Below are positions 39,576 to 51,942 of a stretch of 64,000 nucleotides of DNA, in pieces. The first letter of the stretch is position 1. Each line of letters starts with the position of its first letter. Both the position numbers and the translations under genes were made by a program. The DNA is from Oscheius tipulae (lineage: Eukaryota > Nematoda > Chromadorea > Rhabditida > Rhabditidae), in NCBI GenBank assembly GCA_037178975.1, contig JASJZH010000006.1, forward strand, positions 8,618,001 through 8,682,000. The letters run 5' to 3'. The notes beneath the pieces were generated by a model that saw only the letters and a list, made by a program, of their open reading frames with translations, was not told the DNA's origin and searched no databases.

Positions 39576-39859
39576 ACGTGTAAATCGAATTCTTCATTAT
39601 AGGTATATTTCTCCCTGGGTGATAAAAGTCTCGGAATACTATATATATATATACGGGGGTACCCAAAAATGTGGAATCACTTCTCTGACACGTGGAAATC
39701 GTACCATGGAGGTAAATGAAAGCAAAGAGGGAAACAATAGCAAAGATTGGGTACCTATAAAATGTTTGAGAGTTAAAGCAAAGTATGCCTCTCTGTGAAA
39801 ATGGCAATGTTACACCGGTCTCAATGCACGTGCCTGCGTGGCATCTTTGGATGGCAGCT

Positions 39860-41850
39860 TTAATAGTCTATTTGAATATTTTCGAACTCTTTTTTAGCAT
39901 ATTTGGTCGCTGTCATGTCTCCAAGCTCATCAACTGCTGTGAGCACCTCATCCAGTTGTTCTTTGGTATGATCGGCACTTAGACAGAATCGGACCCGCGC
40001 CATTGAGGGGGGAGTTGCTGGGTAACCGACGGCTACCAGGCCAATATTCCTGTTCAATGCCAGACGGGCGAACGCACTAAAATAAAAGTGTTCCCTCGGA
40101 GATGCAAAAAAACCTACACGACTTTTGTTATGTAAAAAGTCATGAGAGGGACAACTGGACTGTCGTCATGACCATAAACAAGAAAACCCATTTGGCGAAG
40201 TTTCCTACGGAAATATCTGCAAGGCACAAACTATGAAACTATCTTTAAAACCAGTTACCTAGAGTTTCTGAGAAGTTGAACAGCCTTCCTTGCTCCAGTA
40301 TCGGTGCCGTCCTCTCCTTGCATGACTCTCATACTACTAACAACTTGGGCAATGATGGGAGGGGACACAACAACTCCATAGCAGGGACCAGCTGAAGTGG
40401 CTCGAACGTGTTGAATTAGCTCCTGTAACGGTGATTAGCCTTGAAACAAGGGTACACTCACCTTGGTACCTCCCATATACCCTCCAGCGGCAGCAAAACT
40501 CTTTGTCAGGGTGCCCATCATGATATCAACATCGTGAGGGTCACATCCCCAGTACTCGACCACTCCCTTACCAGTGGGACCGAGAGCACCGACACTGTGA
40601 GCTTCGTCCAGGTACAGATAAGCATTGTACTTTTTCTTGATGGCGATGAATTCGGGCAAGTTGACTATCGTTCCCTCCATACTAGAAAGAACAGATAAAA
40701 AGATTGTTACAACAGGTACCTGTAGATTCCTTCAATGATGATCAGGACCTTATTGAAGAGTTTCCCCGTCTTTGGACTAGAATGACAGAGAGCATCGCGG
40801 AGGACTCGCTCACAGTGTTTTGGATCTGAATTCAGATTTTTTTCTTGTGTAAAAACGAAATCATTCCGTACCATTGTGTTTGAAGGTCTTGATTGTGGCT
40901 CCGGACATTCTACAGCCCATCACAATCGAGGCGTGATTCAGTGAGTCACTTAGGATAAGAGAACCTTTATCAATCAGCGACGGAATGTTCATTGTATTGG
41001 TAGCAAAACCCATGGGAAAACAGATAGCATCCTCGACACCAAGGTAATTGGCCACACATTTGTCTAATTCCGTGTGTACAAGATGGTTTCCTAAGCATTT
41101 AAGTTGAAAAACAGATATAAAACCATACCTCGTTCATGCTTTGTTCCTCCGACGTGAATTCCATACTTGTCAATGTATTTGGCGGCGTTTTCGGCACAGG
41201 GACCATCATTGTGCGAGAATCCGAGATAGTTGTACGAGCCAAGATTGATGCATTCCGAGGTTGTTCCTGTCATTCTGTAATTTGAAAATGTAACCCAAAA
41301 TGAAAGAATCTCACTTGTAACTACAATAATTGTCGTCAGTGTATCGATCCTTCAGAGTCATCACACTGCCCGGAACTCCACACAGCGGTCTGCCCAAAAC
41401 GTCACTGAACTTTCGGACAATGTGGTTGATGTACACCGACTCAAAATTTTCTCTAAGCGTGGCGAATCCCTTGAACTTAGAATAGATCCATATAAAAAAA
41501 GGCTCACCTTATTTCTTGGATCATCCACAGCCGTTTTGAGCTCGGCCCAGCCGCGTTTCAGCAGCCATTCAGTGAACAAGGCAAATGAGAACATAAGAGA
41601 AAAGGCAAATCGGACCATCAGAGCCACATACCATGGTGCTCCTACCAGGACCTCATTGTGGCCATTCTTGGTTCGCTCCCATTTCAGTCTAGAAATGAGA
41701 TTTGAGTCCAAATAGAAACAAAATGACTCACGCTCGGTCCTCAGGAGCCTTCTCTGGTTTAACTACTTCAGCTAGATCTATAATTTCTACTGAAGAGACA
41801 CTAGAACTACTAGTGCTATGGGTCCCAAGTATTTCGGAGTGGGCGACCAT
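39860..41850 (-). CDS. SPTLC2: serine palmitoyltransferase catalytic subunit (SPTLC2 type)
   Basis: Roughly 560 residues over about nine exons. The start [12 protein letters not shown] follows a tttcttccag acceptor by about 12 bases. An N-terminal membrane anchor ([18 protein letters not shown]) is followed by the alpha-oxoamine synthase domain: [47 protein letters not shown], and the PLP-lysine motif [16 protein letters not shown]. The C-terminus has [21 protein letters not shown]. The intact TKSF lysine marks it as the PLP-binding subunit, not the lysine-less SPTLC1 partner. It condenses serine with palmitoyl-CoA at the ER, the committed step of sphingolipid synthesis. Nematodes can have more than one SPTLC2-like gene, so the exact orthologue is not assigned. 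Confidence 0.95.
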
Positions 41851-42749
41851 GATTATAGGTGCCTGGAAGAAAATATTGTAATTGTTTGGGTACGAAATTG
41901 GCGGAAAAAGTGATTGCGAGGTGACAAAACACATTGCAATAGATTTTGAGTCACATTTTATGACGGAAATAAACCTTATCTTCGGGCGAGTTTCAACTGG
42001 AGAGGGCCGGAACTGTCTTCCACGAATAGGTGACGCATTTTTCGAACTCAAAATAAACAGAAGTGTCCATGATGCGGGCAGGTAAACAGATAGAAGGAAA
42101 AGGAGAGGACGGAAGGCAGGAAGACTGGCAAACAGACACTGCCCCCTCTGGGTCACCGCTTCTTTCAGACGAAGATAGAGGCTAAAGTACAGCAGCACGG
42201 GAACCAGGGGCCTTAGCAGTGATTGAAGCAATCGAAACACGTGAGATTGATAGGGGGTTCTCTGAACTGCAGCTGGGGAGAAACTTATCAGTATAGACGC
42301 CCTGGAAGAGATCAACCATAAAAAGGAGGGCAAGCGGAATCACTTCTTGTTATTTGGGTAGCATTCTTTTGCAGCTTGCTGTTAAAGGGTCGCCAGGAAT
42401 TGATTGGAGCGCGTAAATTGCGGTCTCTGCAGCAACTGCTATATACACCGTGTTCAAATAAATAAATTTATTTAAGAACAAAATAAACACATATATATAT
42501 ATTAAATATATTACCGTAATCTTAAAGTATGAAAGACACAACTGTGGCACAAATTTGAGCAGTCATTCAACAACGGGTCAGGATGAGGGGGTCAGGATGA
42601 GATGGCGATAACAGCTTGAAAGAATCTGTAGGCGAAAGAACTAAAGAGAGAGTCATGTCATGTTTGGTATGAGGTTAAAAAGTTTCTGGGTTTCGAGCCT
42701 GTAAAGAGAGCGAAGTACAATCGTCGCTGGGTGCAATGGCGCCATCCGA
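41851..42749. other. intergenic region upstream of the SPT gene
   Basis: A long minus-strand open frame (41728-42333) extends upstream of the SPT start, but an acceptor just before the SPT ATG makes it outron. A TA run lies at 42491-42502. No gene is called. Confidence 0.5.
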
Positions 42750-45700
42750 TTAGACCTTGTTCTTGGCCAGCCTGTGCCTTTTTCGCAGACAGCAGACACC
42801 CTGCATACATTGCGAGTAGCCGGAGCCGCAGGCGCACGAGGACACCCCAGAGATCTGAGCAAGGTTTCATTAACAGTTCACCCTTTTCCTACCTGAGGGC
42901 ACATGGTGATAGCCGGCAGCTGAATTGCCTGAACCTGAGCAGTACAGGATGGCTGACAGGCAGGTTGGCACTGGGGCACGCATTGGAGCACTGGAGGAGC
43001 CTGCAAAAGGTCAACAGTTTTGAAGAGATTTGACCACTGTTCCGTTGAAGTGAAAGCTCTCGATCCCAATTTCAAAATCAATCTCTGGGGAGCCGTCTCC
43101 TACCGAAGTGTGCGTGCGCTTTTGTTTGTACTTAGCTGTTCCTAATGAGGCCGGTCACTCGGCTTTTTGCCCCTTCGGTCATCCTATTGTCGCTCGGGCG
43201 CTGTCGTTTTGTTTGTGTTGGCCTCTCGAAGGCGCCAGTCAACCGCTTGTTGTTCTCGAGGACTTTGCACAATCGCCGGCTCACTTTAGTTCATAAAGTT
43301 CTCAAGGAAAAAACAACGAACCTGACAAGCTTGTCCGCACATGGGCTGAGCTTGAACGACGACGACCTGTTGAGAGTTACAGGACGATTGGCAGCTATTT
43401 TGGCAGGTTTGGACACATTGAACATTTCCACCACAGCTGGATTGGCATGAAGGCTGGCAAGCCTGAATGCAGACAGCCTGCTGTTGGACACATTGAGGTT
43501 GACAGGCTGGCTGACAGGCAGGGACGCATTGCTGTTGAGGCTGCTGCACGACAATCACCTGAAACTTTTGGTCAATACAGTACTTCTGAGGTCACAAAAG
43601 AACCTGAGGCTGTTGCTGAGCACAGGAGGACTGACAGCTGGGAAGGCAAGCCTGGACACACTGGCTGTTGCTACCGCAAGACGACTGGCATGATGGCTGG
43701 CAGGCAGACAGGCAAATGGTCTGTTGCTGGACACACTGAGGAGTGCAAGCTGGCTGACAAGGTGAAGGACACTGGTTTTGGCTCTAAATTCGGGTAGTGA
43801 AATGTGAGACGGGTGTATGTGAGAGTGAAACCTGTTGAACAATGACGACAGGCTGTGACTGTTGTACACAAGAGGATTCGCAGGATGGGAGGCAGGCTTG
43901 AACGCATTGAGCATTGTTGCTGCACGAGGACTGACACGAGGGCTCGCAAGCAGCAGCACAAATCGGCTGTTGCTGGACACAGGTAGGAGCGCAGCTAGGC
44001 TGACACGATGAGGGGCAGGAAGGCTGAGCAGAAGGAATGACAACAACCTGAGCCTGCTGTTGCTGGACGCAGGAAGGAGAGCACATTGGCTGACAGGCGG
44101 TGGTACAGGACTAAATACAGTATTGGTTAGTATACATAGTTTGCTTACAGCCTGGACACAAGTTGGTTGGCAGGAAGGCATGCAGGAAGAGACACACTGG
44201 TTCTGAGGTTGTTGAACGACAACGATCTGCTGCTGTTGCTGCTGAACGCAAGAACTAGAGCACATTGGTTGACAGGCAGTGGGACAAGCCTAAATTCCAA
44301 AATGGAATCCAAAAATACTGTGACTTACAGCCTGAACACAGGATGGCTGACAGGAAGGCATACAAGAAGAAACGCACTGGTTCTGGGGCTGCTGGACAAC
44401 GATGATCTGGAAACAAAGTATTAAAGAGAACAAAAAATGTTACCTGTTGCTGTTGCTGTTGGATGCAAGACGGCTGGCAAGAAGGCATGCAGGCGGCGGC
44501 ACACTGCTGTTGAGGTTGCTGAACCACAATTATCTGAGGCTGCTGCTGGTTGCAATTGTTTCCACAAGAGGCCTGGACACAGGTCGGAAGACAAGCAGGC
44601 ATGCAGCTGGGAGCACACTGCTGTTGCTGCTGCTGTTGTACAACAATGATGGGCTGTTGCTGCTGCTGGACACAGCTAGGGGCACACATTGGCTGGCAGG
44701 AAGGAGCACAAGCCTGATGATTTCTTGTTAAAACTAGGAAAATAGCGTACCTGTTGTACACAGATGGGCTGACAGGCAGGCATACACTGAGGAGCACACT
44801 GTTGCTGAGGCTGCTGGACAACAATGATCGGCTGCTGTTGCTGGACACAGGTAGGAGCGCAGAGAGGCTGACAGGATGGGGCACAAGCCTGAATAATTGC
44901 AGATTTGAAACATTGGATAACCCTTGTCAATAAACTGTCTGGGAATCCGAGCTAGTATTTTTACAATAATGTTTGGGACCAAAATGTGATATTTGAGCTA
45001 CGTATATAGTGAGTATAAACTCGCACCAGTGTATAAGTTTTTGACATGCAATGACCTTGAAAACAATGAAATCAATGTGTTACCTGTTGAACACAGATAG
45101 GCTGGCAAGCTGGCATACACTGAGGAGCACACTGCTGCTGTTGCTGCTGAACAACAATTACCTAAAATTCTTGTATAAAACAAATAAACACAAAGCTTAC
45201 CTGCTGCTGCTGGACGCACTGAGGCTGACAAGCGGGCATACAGGCGGGAGCGCACTGCTGTTGAGGCTGCTGGACGATGATGATCGGTTGCTGTTGGGTA
45301 CAGCTAGGAGCACAAGCCGGCATACAGACTGGAGCACAGGTAGGAGCTGCCTGACATTGGTTGCAAGAGACCTGGTAGGTCAGAGCTCCACAGCCACAGC
45401 TAGTGTACTGAGCCTGGAGGACTCCACAATTGCAGGATGGCATTGCCCGAGCCTGACAACCACATTGTGTTTGGAGCATATTGGCACAGTCACATTGTTG
45501 GACCTGAAGATTCAAATTAATCAAATTATGAAAAAGGTAGCCTGGATTTGGAGGGCCTGACAGTTACATTGGTTGTTACAACAGCTGTTCTGTTGGGCGT
45601 AGCAACACTGTCTCTTGGCTCTCGATAGGATTTTTGTCTCGTTCGTTTCCTTCGCAACCTGGAAAAAAAACATTTTCTGACCTCATGGCACAGTGCGAAA

Positions 45701-45920
45701 GATGTATAATATTTGAGCACATCCTTTGTTCCATGGATTCTGACTGGATCTTCAACGGCAAAGATAAATATTGAACACAAATAGTTGACCAGCCGTTTCA
45801 AGGATTTGAAGGGGTCAAGGATCTTACCTCGGTTGTTTCGACTGTTTTAGTGGTCGTAGTAGAGTCTTCGGCAAAAATGCCGACGGCTAAAACAGCCAGC
45901 AGCAGTGCTCGGGAGAACAT
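42750..45920 (-). CDS. secreted Gln/Cys-repeat protein of 13 phase-0 exons
   Basis: I assembled 13 exons: 45828-45920, 45542-45658, 45201-45503, 45084-45161, 44751-44888, 44444-44713, 44329-44406, 44149-44289, 43832-44110, 43604-43783, 43322-43558, 42893-43000, 42854-42750. The total is 708 residues, and every intron falls in phase 0. Exon 1 encodes a signal peptide (MFSRALLLAVLAVGIFA) and a Thr-rich segment. A dibasic-like SRAKRQCC follows, then about a dozen copies of a unit of the type CAPSCMPACQPTCVQQQQ alternating with IIVVQQPQQQ. The C-terminus has CACGSGYSQCMQGVCC and a basic tail. Composition resembles nematode Q/N-rich (pqn-type) secreted or structural proteins. Extensive disulphide or glutaminyl cross-linking is plausible but inferred. 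The second intron has a GC donor. A tttcag acceptor precedes the start. Confidence 0.85.
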
Positions 45921-48900
45921 CCCCGCCTGAAACCATGAAAATTGTACCATATTAATTCGAAATAAGTGGAAAAAACTGAGCATGGAACAAGCGTGACAAT
46001 GAGGCTTTCTAGACTGGTCAGCAAACAAACACTGTTGTTGCAACAGGTTTACGAGAGAGAGTGGCCCCTAAGTGTTTGACTACACATGTTGCCTAAATCG
46101 TTTGAACCGGTCAAATAGTCGAAAAAATCTGAAATTGTAACGAAAAAAAGTAATAAACTGGTAGCTGAAATGAATCAGTAAAGCCAAATCGCTAAAAATC
46201 GGTGAACTGAGCTGGACGCTTCCGCCACGAAGTGACCGAAATGAGGCTCAGGCAATGCAAGTGCTCCCGGCGAGAGGCGGAGCTTCCCTCTTATAGCCTA
46301 GGGCGGGTCTCCTCCTCAGCGCTTTTCAGCAAACAGCAGATGATCACCAAAATAGAAATCTCAAGTGGCGAAACTCTGCTCCAGACTCATGTTCCGGATT
46401 CGGCTCATCCGGGCTCGGGAAACGGAGACGTTGGCAAAAAGTATTTCGACGAAGACAAAAACATGGCAAGAAGCTGTCGGCCAATGGGAACGCCGTCTGC
46501 AAATGAGGACTTTCTCAGAGTCTCAATCCAATGATTTCATCAAATGCCTCATTATTTCAATATTTTGTTTTCAAAGAGTCTTTCAGAGAGAATGATAAAA
46601 TGATTGTCTGAGTTTTGATCCTCTTCCAAATACCTAAGCATCTTTTTTTAGAAAAAAGTCAGTCTACCTGCCCCCACTACTACAAACCTAAATTGACAAG
46701 TCTAATATTACAGAGAGTTTGAGGGACATGTCAGTTAAAGGTTCCAGTAACTCCTACAGCTCTGTCGTATTTGACCGACAGAGATAAGTTTCACAGCATT
46801 AAGTGTGGCGCTTACATTGATTCGTCACACCGCTGACTGAACTTTCATTCACTGTCTTTCATCGGTCGCAACAGGCTTTCTTTCATTCATCAAAAGCAAC
46901 ATCCTATTCGAAATTAACTCAGATCCTACTGTATCACCTGAAAAGAGAAACCGGACATTATTAACCCAAAATGATCCTAATATGGAGATTAGGTTCCAGA
47001 CCGCACGTGAGAAGCGTGCTACGCGAGACAAAAAGTGAAATCTGTCGCGCTCGTGAGTGGCTTATCGGACAGGGAGCAGCAGCATCTCGCTCGGAGGTGA
47101 ATGTGTACCTGAGGGCTGCTGAAACCTATCGCACGCAGAAAAAAACTGTTCCACTGGTTTCAATACGTCTATTAGGGTAGTTTCGCAAAATAAAAAAAAA
47201 CTGTTTCAGATTCGATTCTCACAAGACATAGCAGTATGAAGTGATGTCTAGTAGACACTCTAAGTTTATTATGATTGTTAATTTCCGATTTTGAGCTTTG
47301 GATCACAATTTGACCCTGGAGGCAGCCTGAAGACCGTCATGAGAGTGTACATGGAGTTTCCCGTGAGTCTCACTGTTTGGCCGCGCATCGGGCCGCGTTC
47401 ATTACCTCACAGAAGCCTATTTGCATATCGCGAGACTCGGCTGCTGAACACTTTATCAGACTAACGAACCGCTTCTGTCAAGGGTTGCGAATAATGAGGG
47501 AGGCAAGTCCAGCTGAAGTGCTCAGCTCACATTGGGAACCGGCCATCCCCATCCAGGAAGACGATCCACCGCTTCGCTCGGCATTTCACAAGATACTTCA
47601 CGATGAGGAGGGCATAGGGTCCGTTTTGATAAATCTTTGGCTGTTCTGATTGTCGTGACAGCTACGACAGGCGTTTTCGTGTGCGCGTTAAGTGTGCGGT
47701 TTTTGGAAAACACGAGGATTAGCGCTTGAGAAAGGGTCTCTTGCTGGAGAAGGGTTGAAAAAGTGCAGAGGACTGGGGCTACTACAGGGTGCGTTCTAAG
47801 TATGGGTCGCCAAAATTTTTGTGGGTGAGTGATTGCAACGTTCAAAAAAGAAATTGGAATTAAGCGTTCAGGCAAACTTTTCTATAAAAAATGAGCTTTC
47901 TAGCTTACGTTTATAAAAAATGGCAGCGCGCGCCGCAAAATTTTTTTCTACCTATACCATAGCCTTCCAGGAGATAGGGGAAAACATGCTAGAAGTTGGA
48001 GCGATTAGCTCTAGGGTCTGACAACCTCTGTGCCAAGTTTCAGTCTGATCCGTTCACAAATCTATGAGAAATGTTTTTCGCCATTTCCGTTTAGTGCCCT
48101 CATTGAGAGCGTCACAGCTCCTCCAATTCGACAGAAAAGGTATATTTTCAAAATGGGAAGAAAAACACTTATCAAGCCTTACAACTTTGTCAAGAACATG
48201 ACAAAGACGAATTCGTTCTTCTTCAATGGGTACAGACGCCGGCAACATAGTGCAGCACTGGCAGACTGCTCCTTAACTCTCAATACATGAAAGAAGTCCA
48301 AGTTACGACGACCGCCTATTCGCGACAACCCAAGTTTTGTTTCAGTGAATATGGAACTTAAGAATACAGGCCGCTACTAGGCCTGTTCTCTGTTGGAAAC
48401 GTCTTGGTTGATACTCAGCACTAAACTAGATAAAGTTCTACCTCAACGTTCAGACGGAAAACTGCATTGAAAGCTTGAAAATGATTTGGTCCGCCCTAAA
48501 AATTGGTCAGAAGTCGCGGACTTCAACGTGTAGTCAAATTGCTTTGTCGATTCATGCTTTATTCGTATTCTGACCCATCTTCGTGTCGCCAAAACTTTTT
48601 GTACCCAACGTTACTTCTCACCAGCAGACGAGAATGGTATTCCCATTCATTTCTCTCTGATCTAGTACTATTGTGCGCTAATGATCTCCCACGAATCAAT
48701 CATTTCCCGGGGTGTTTCTTGTCTAGTTTTCGAAAAACTTTCCTCTTTATCCTGTATGTAAAGTTACTGACGTAGACGAGCACTTTCCTGTATTAGAGCT
48801 AAACCTTTGCGATTGTTATGTAAAGCCGAGAACGAGCCGACTTTGTAAATTGTTTCAGTTGCTGCAGTCTGCCATTTTACGTCAAAAGTTCTTGCTAACG

Positions 48901-49807
48901 GTTTTGATGCGGATCTGCTGGGTCTGTTCGCTAAAAACCGTGACTCAGGAGTCGTTGCCCTAATTTTGTTGGAGGTCTTTGTTTCAGCGAGTGAACAGTT
49001 CATTGAAGTTCTTGACCCTTGTCTCAAAGTAGCTTATACTTTCACCCCTGTCCGTGCTATTCTCATGCCACATGTGTCAACTTTTTACTTATATTACGGA
49101 GCTGCTATGTACACTCACTCACTCCTCTGTCAACGACTTATGACATACTCTTACAGAAAAGACTATGGTGGCTAAAATGTAATTAACTCTTCCAACTTTT
49201 AATTCAAATCATTATCATCACAGCGTGGGTGCACTTTTTTTGGAACAGTGTGACCGTTCCACTTATTAGTTCCTGCTCAAATGCTTCTACCTTTGGAGTC
49301 GAAAAACTACCAGACACTCGTTTATCAAGCTCGCCTTTTTCCAGCATGATTATTACACCCCTTGACTTTCAAAGAATCAGCAGGCGAAGGTCACGGGCAA
49401 GGGGAAGCTGCGCCCAAAATAGGAACCGATCTCTTGTAAGAGAAGACGGATCATGTTCAATATCAGAGCGAGAGAGAGAGCGGAACACTTTTTCTGTTAG
49501 TATTAATGGATAGGCATCTTTTACTGGAATGTCTGGGCGTAATATTGAGAAAAAGAAGCGGAAACTTTGTCTTTCACTTCAAAAGGCTTCGTCTCAAAAG
49601 AAAGCTGCATCAAACTCCTTGATCTTTCTGTAAAAACCGATTTTTGGTACCAAAGGCCAATTATATCTGACTTTCACTTGAGAACCTCAAAGACCATTCA
49701 CTCAAGTGGGAGAGAGTGACCTTTCGTGTTACTGTTCACCTGTTCCTGGCTCCAGTCTAACTTATCATCTCTCTTGTGCCCGCCCACACAACTTCTACCA
49801 TTTAGAG
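45921..49807. other. 3.9-kb intergenic region
   Basis: Contains the promoter side of the Gln/Cys-repeat gene and of the aquaporin gene. Open frames, for example 47377-47649 (+) and 46232-46534 (+), have no motifs, splice partners or poly(A) context that convince me. Nothing else is recognised. Confidence 0.45.
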
Positions 49808-51072
49808 ATGGACGACCTTCGTGACAAGATCGCCTCTGCTCTCCGCATTGAGGACAAAAAACTCATACGAGAGGTTCTGGCCGAGTGTATTGGAACTTTC
49901 TTCCTTGTTGTGAGTTTGTCTCTTAACTGGGGCTGTAGTTTCTGCAAAGTCGACTTCCACACAGACAGTTAAAATGAGTCAGGAACCTTTGGGAGATACT
50001 CCCATGGGACATCATACAAGCGTTAGTAAAGAATAGTTTCAGTTCATCGGAAATGCTGCCAACATCCAAGCTGCTGTGGCCACAGGTGGTAACACTACTT
50101 CTGCTCACATTGCCTGGGGAATCGGCTTCATGTTTGCCGTCTTCCTAGCGGCTTCGGTCTCCGGAGCTCATCTGAATCCTGCCATCTCTGTTGCTCAAGG
50201 CATCCTTGGAAACATTCCCGGATGGAAGGTAGTTGCTCTCGTGGAGGAAATGAAACGGTTTTGCAGATTCCCTTCTTCTGGCTCGCTCAAGTTTTCGGTG
50301 CCTTCCTCGGAGCTGGTCTCGCCTATTTCGGACATCATGGTAAGTTATTCAATTACACTAAATGTTTCTAAAAATAAGTTTCTAGATGATCTTTACAAGT
50401 TGGATGGTGGAGACCGTCATGTCACCGGCTTCGGCAATACCGCTGGACTTTTTACCACCTACCCGTCAGAACACATGAGTGTCTGGGGTAGCATCTTCGA
50501 TCAAGTGGGTGACCATATTTGAAACCTTAATCAAATCTTGTCAAGATCATCGGAACGGCTATTCTTTCCGGACTTGTATGTCTGATTACCGACAAGCGCC
50601 ACAAGATTCCCGATGGATTCATTCCTCCTTTAGCTGGATCTGTCATGACCATGGTAAAAAGAAGCACGACAAAAATCGAAAGTTTAGGTTGCCATGACTT
50701 TTGGAGCCAATGGAGGCTTCGCCATCAACCCTGCTCGCGACCTCGGACCCAGACTCTTCTGTCTCTGTGCAGGATATGGTTGGGAAGTATTCAGGTAGGG
50801 TAACCTTTGTCAGAAACTTAGTCTTTAGTGCCCACGGCTACTACTTCTGGATCCCGCTCCTTGCTCCTTTCGTCGGTGCTCTGATCGGAGCCTGGCTCTA
50901 CAAACTCTTTATTGGCCTTCATGGCATGAACGAAGTTCTCGAAGTCTCGACTCAGCCCACTAAAGGATACAATGTTAGTGTTAACATTCTTCAGGAAGGC
51001 CATCAAAATAATAACTATTCGCCGAGATCTGAGGGGTACTCGCCGAACAGCGGATACAAGCCGAGTTACTAA
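49808..51072 (+). CDS. aquaglyceroporin (MIP family channel)
   Basis: Seven exons (49808-49909, 50043-50228, 50267-50339, 50386-50504, 50546-50653, 50688-50794, 50829-51072) give 312 residues. The two half-helix motifs are [12 protein letters not shown] and [16 protein letters not shown]; the Asp after NPAR is characteristic of glycerol-permeable aquaporins. Other segments are [15 protein letters not shown] (helix 1), [10 protein letters not shown] (extracellular loop), LTD-type loop LITDKRHK, and [21 protein letters not shown] (helix 6). The C-terminal tail is Tyr/Ser/Asn-rich with [14 protein letters not shown]. It should conduct water and glycerol across a plasma membrane. The start follows an atttag acceptor by two bases; AATAAA is at 51097. 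Confidence 0.96.
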
Positions 51073-51407
51073 TTGCTGTAAATAACAACTGTATGAAATA
51101 AAGCATGTATATCTTCAGTTAGCATGTGGATTCGGTTTCGAACTTTGTGTTTTATAGCTCTGTTGTCATTATGCAAAGGTTTTCATGGTTTTCTGGTTCT
51201 CTCCAAACCTCCGACAACCTCCAGAGAATCCCGGCTGTTACATCCGATTTCCACAAATCGGTTCTTTTCGCGGTTTTAGATTTCCCCTAACTTTTTCAGC
51301 TGTCCAGATGGGTAGACAGGAAATGTTCTTTCAAGTATTAGAGGGAGTTCGTTTCATTGCTAATAGAAGAGCTTTGAATTCGCTCTAGAAGTTTAATTTT
51401 GTCACAG

Positions 51408-51942
51408 CGAAGACACTCGAGACTTTTGTGAAGCTTCAAAAGACTATTTGAAGTTTTCTCCTGTCGACATTGGACCGCAGATGAATGCTATGAGAGAGAA
51501 GTTTGTTCTTGGTGAGGGGTCAGTCTAAAAGATTGTGAAAGACTTTTATGTTTTGAAACTTTAAAAGTTTAAAGTGAATCACTTTTTCCCTGCCGCAAGC
51601 TACTATCAAAATATAGTCTACCTACGAGAGAACACATAGCGCTGATGGGGGTCGAACAAAGGACCCATAGATTAGCAATCCTTCTGAAACTGCACAAATG
51701 ACCTTCAAAGAACGACCATGTTTAATATATGGATTCTAAGCTTCAACCCTGTATTTCTCTTTTTAGGACTGGCGGCTCAATCCCCAGGGTCTACTTATTG
51801 GTTATGACAATACTCTCGGCAGGTACCTCTTTCCCAGAAACTTAGCTTTTTCGCTATTTTTAGAACAAACGGACAGAACATGCAGGCGCAGTACACGACC
51901 TACGTGAACCAGGCCTTCCAACCGGACACTCGTCATCGTTAA
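51408..51942 (+). CDS. unresolved small gene, 3' exons
   Basis: Three exon-like blocks can be supported. 51408-51511 encodes DFCEASKDYLKFSPVDIGPQ and continues to MREKF. 51767-51822 (DWRLNPQGLLIGYDNTLG) joins 51864-51942 (NGQNMQAQYTTYVNQAFQPD) across a clean 41-bp intron in frame. An AATAAA follows at 52040. The link between the first and second blocks is not resolved: the obvious donor (gtgagg at 51512) gives the wrong frame for DWRL, and the alternative gttctt donor is weak. A possible 5' exon at 51185-51260 (MVFWFSPNLRQPPEN) could not be joined in frame either. I do not recognise the family. It may be a degraded or alternatively spliced gene. Confidence 0.4.

Noticed and set aside
41728-42333. 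201-codon minus-strand open frame running into the SPT start
   Set aside because: A clear acceptor lies just before the SPT ATG, so the upstream part is probably outron; it has no motif.
43447-44731. Several plus-strand open frames rich in Leu or Thr over the Gln/Cys gene
   Set aside because: Antisense shadows of the CAG/TGT-rich repeats on the minus strand.
47377-47649. 90-codon plus-strand open frame in the intergenic region before the aquaporin
   Set aside because: No splice partners, signal peptide, motif or poly(A) support; consistent with chance.
51640-51705. tRNA-like sequence on the minus strand (TTGCTAA loop, then GTTCGACC with canonical spacing)
   Set aside because: The T-stem and acceptor stem do not pair, the D-arm is unrecognisable, and a Ser anticodon with a short variable loop is inconsistent. 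At best a decayed tRNA fragment.
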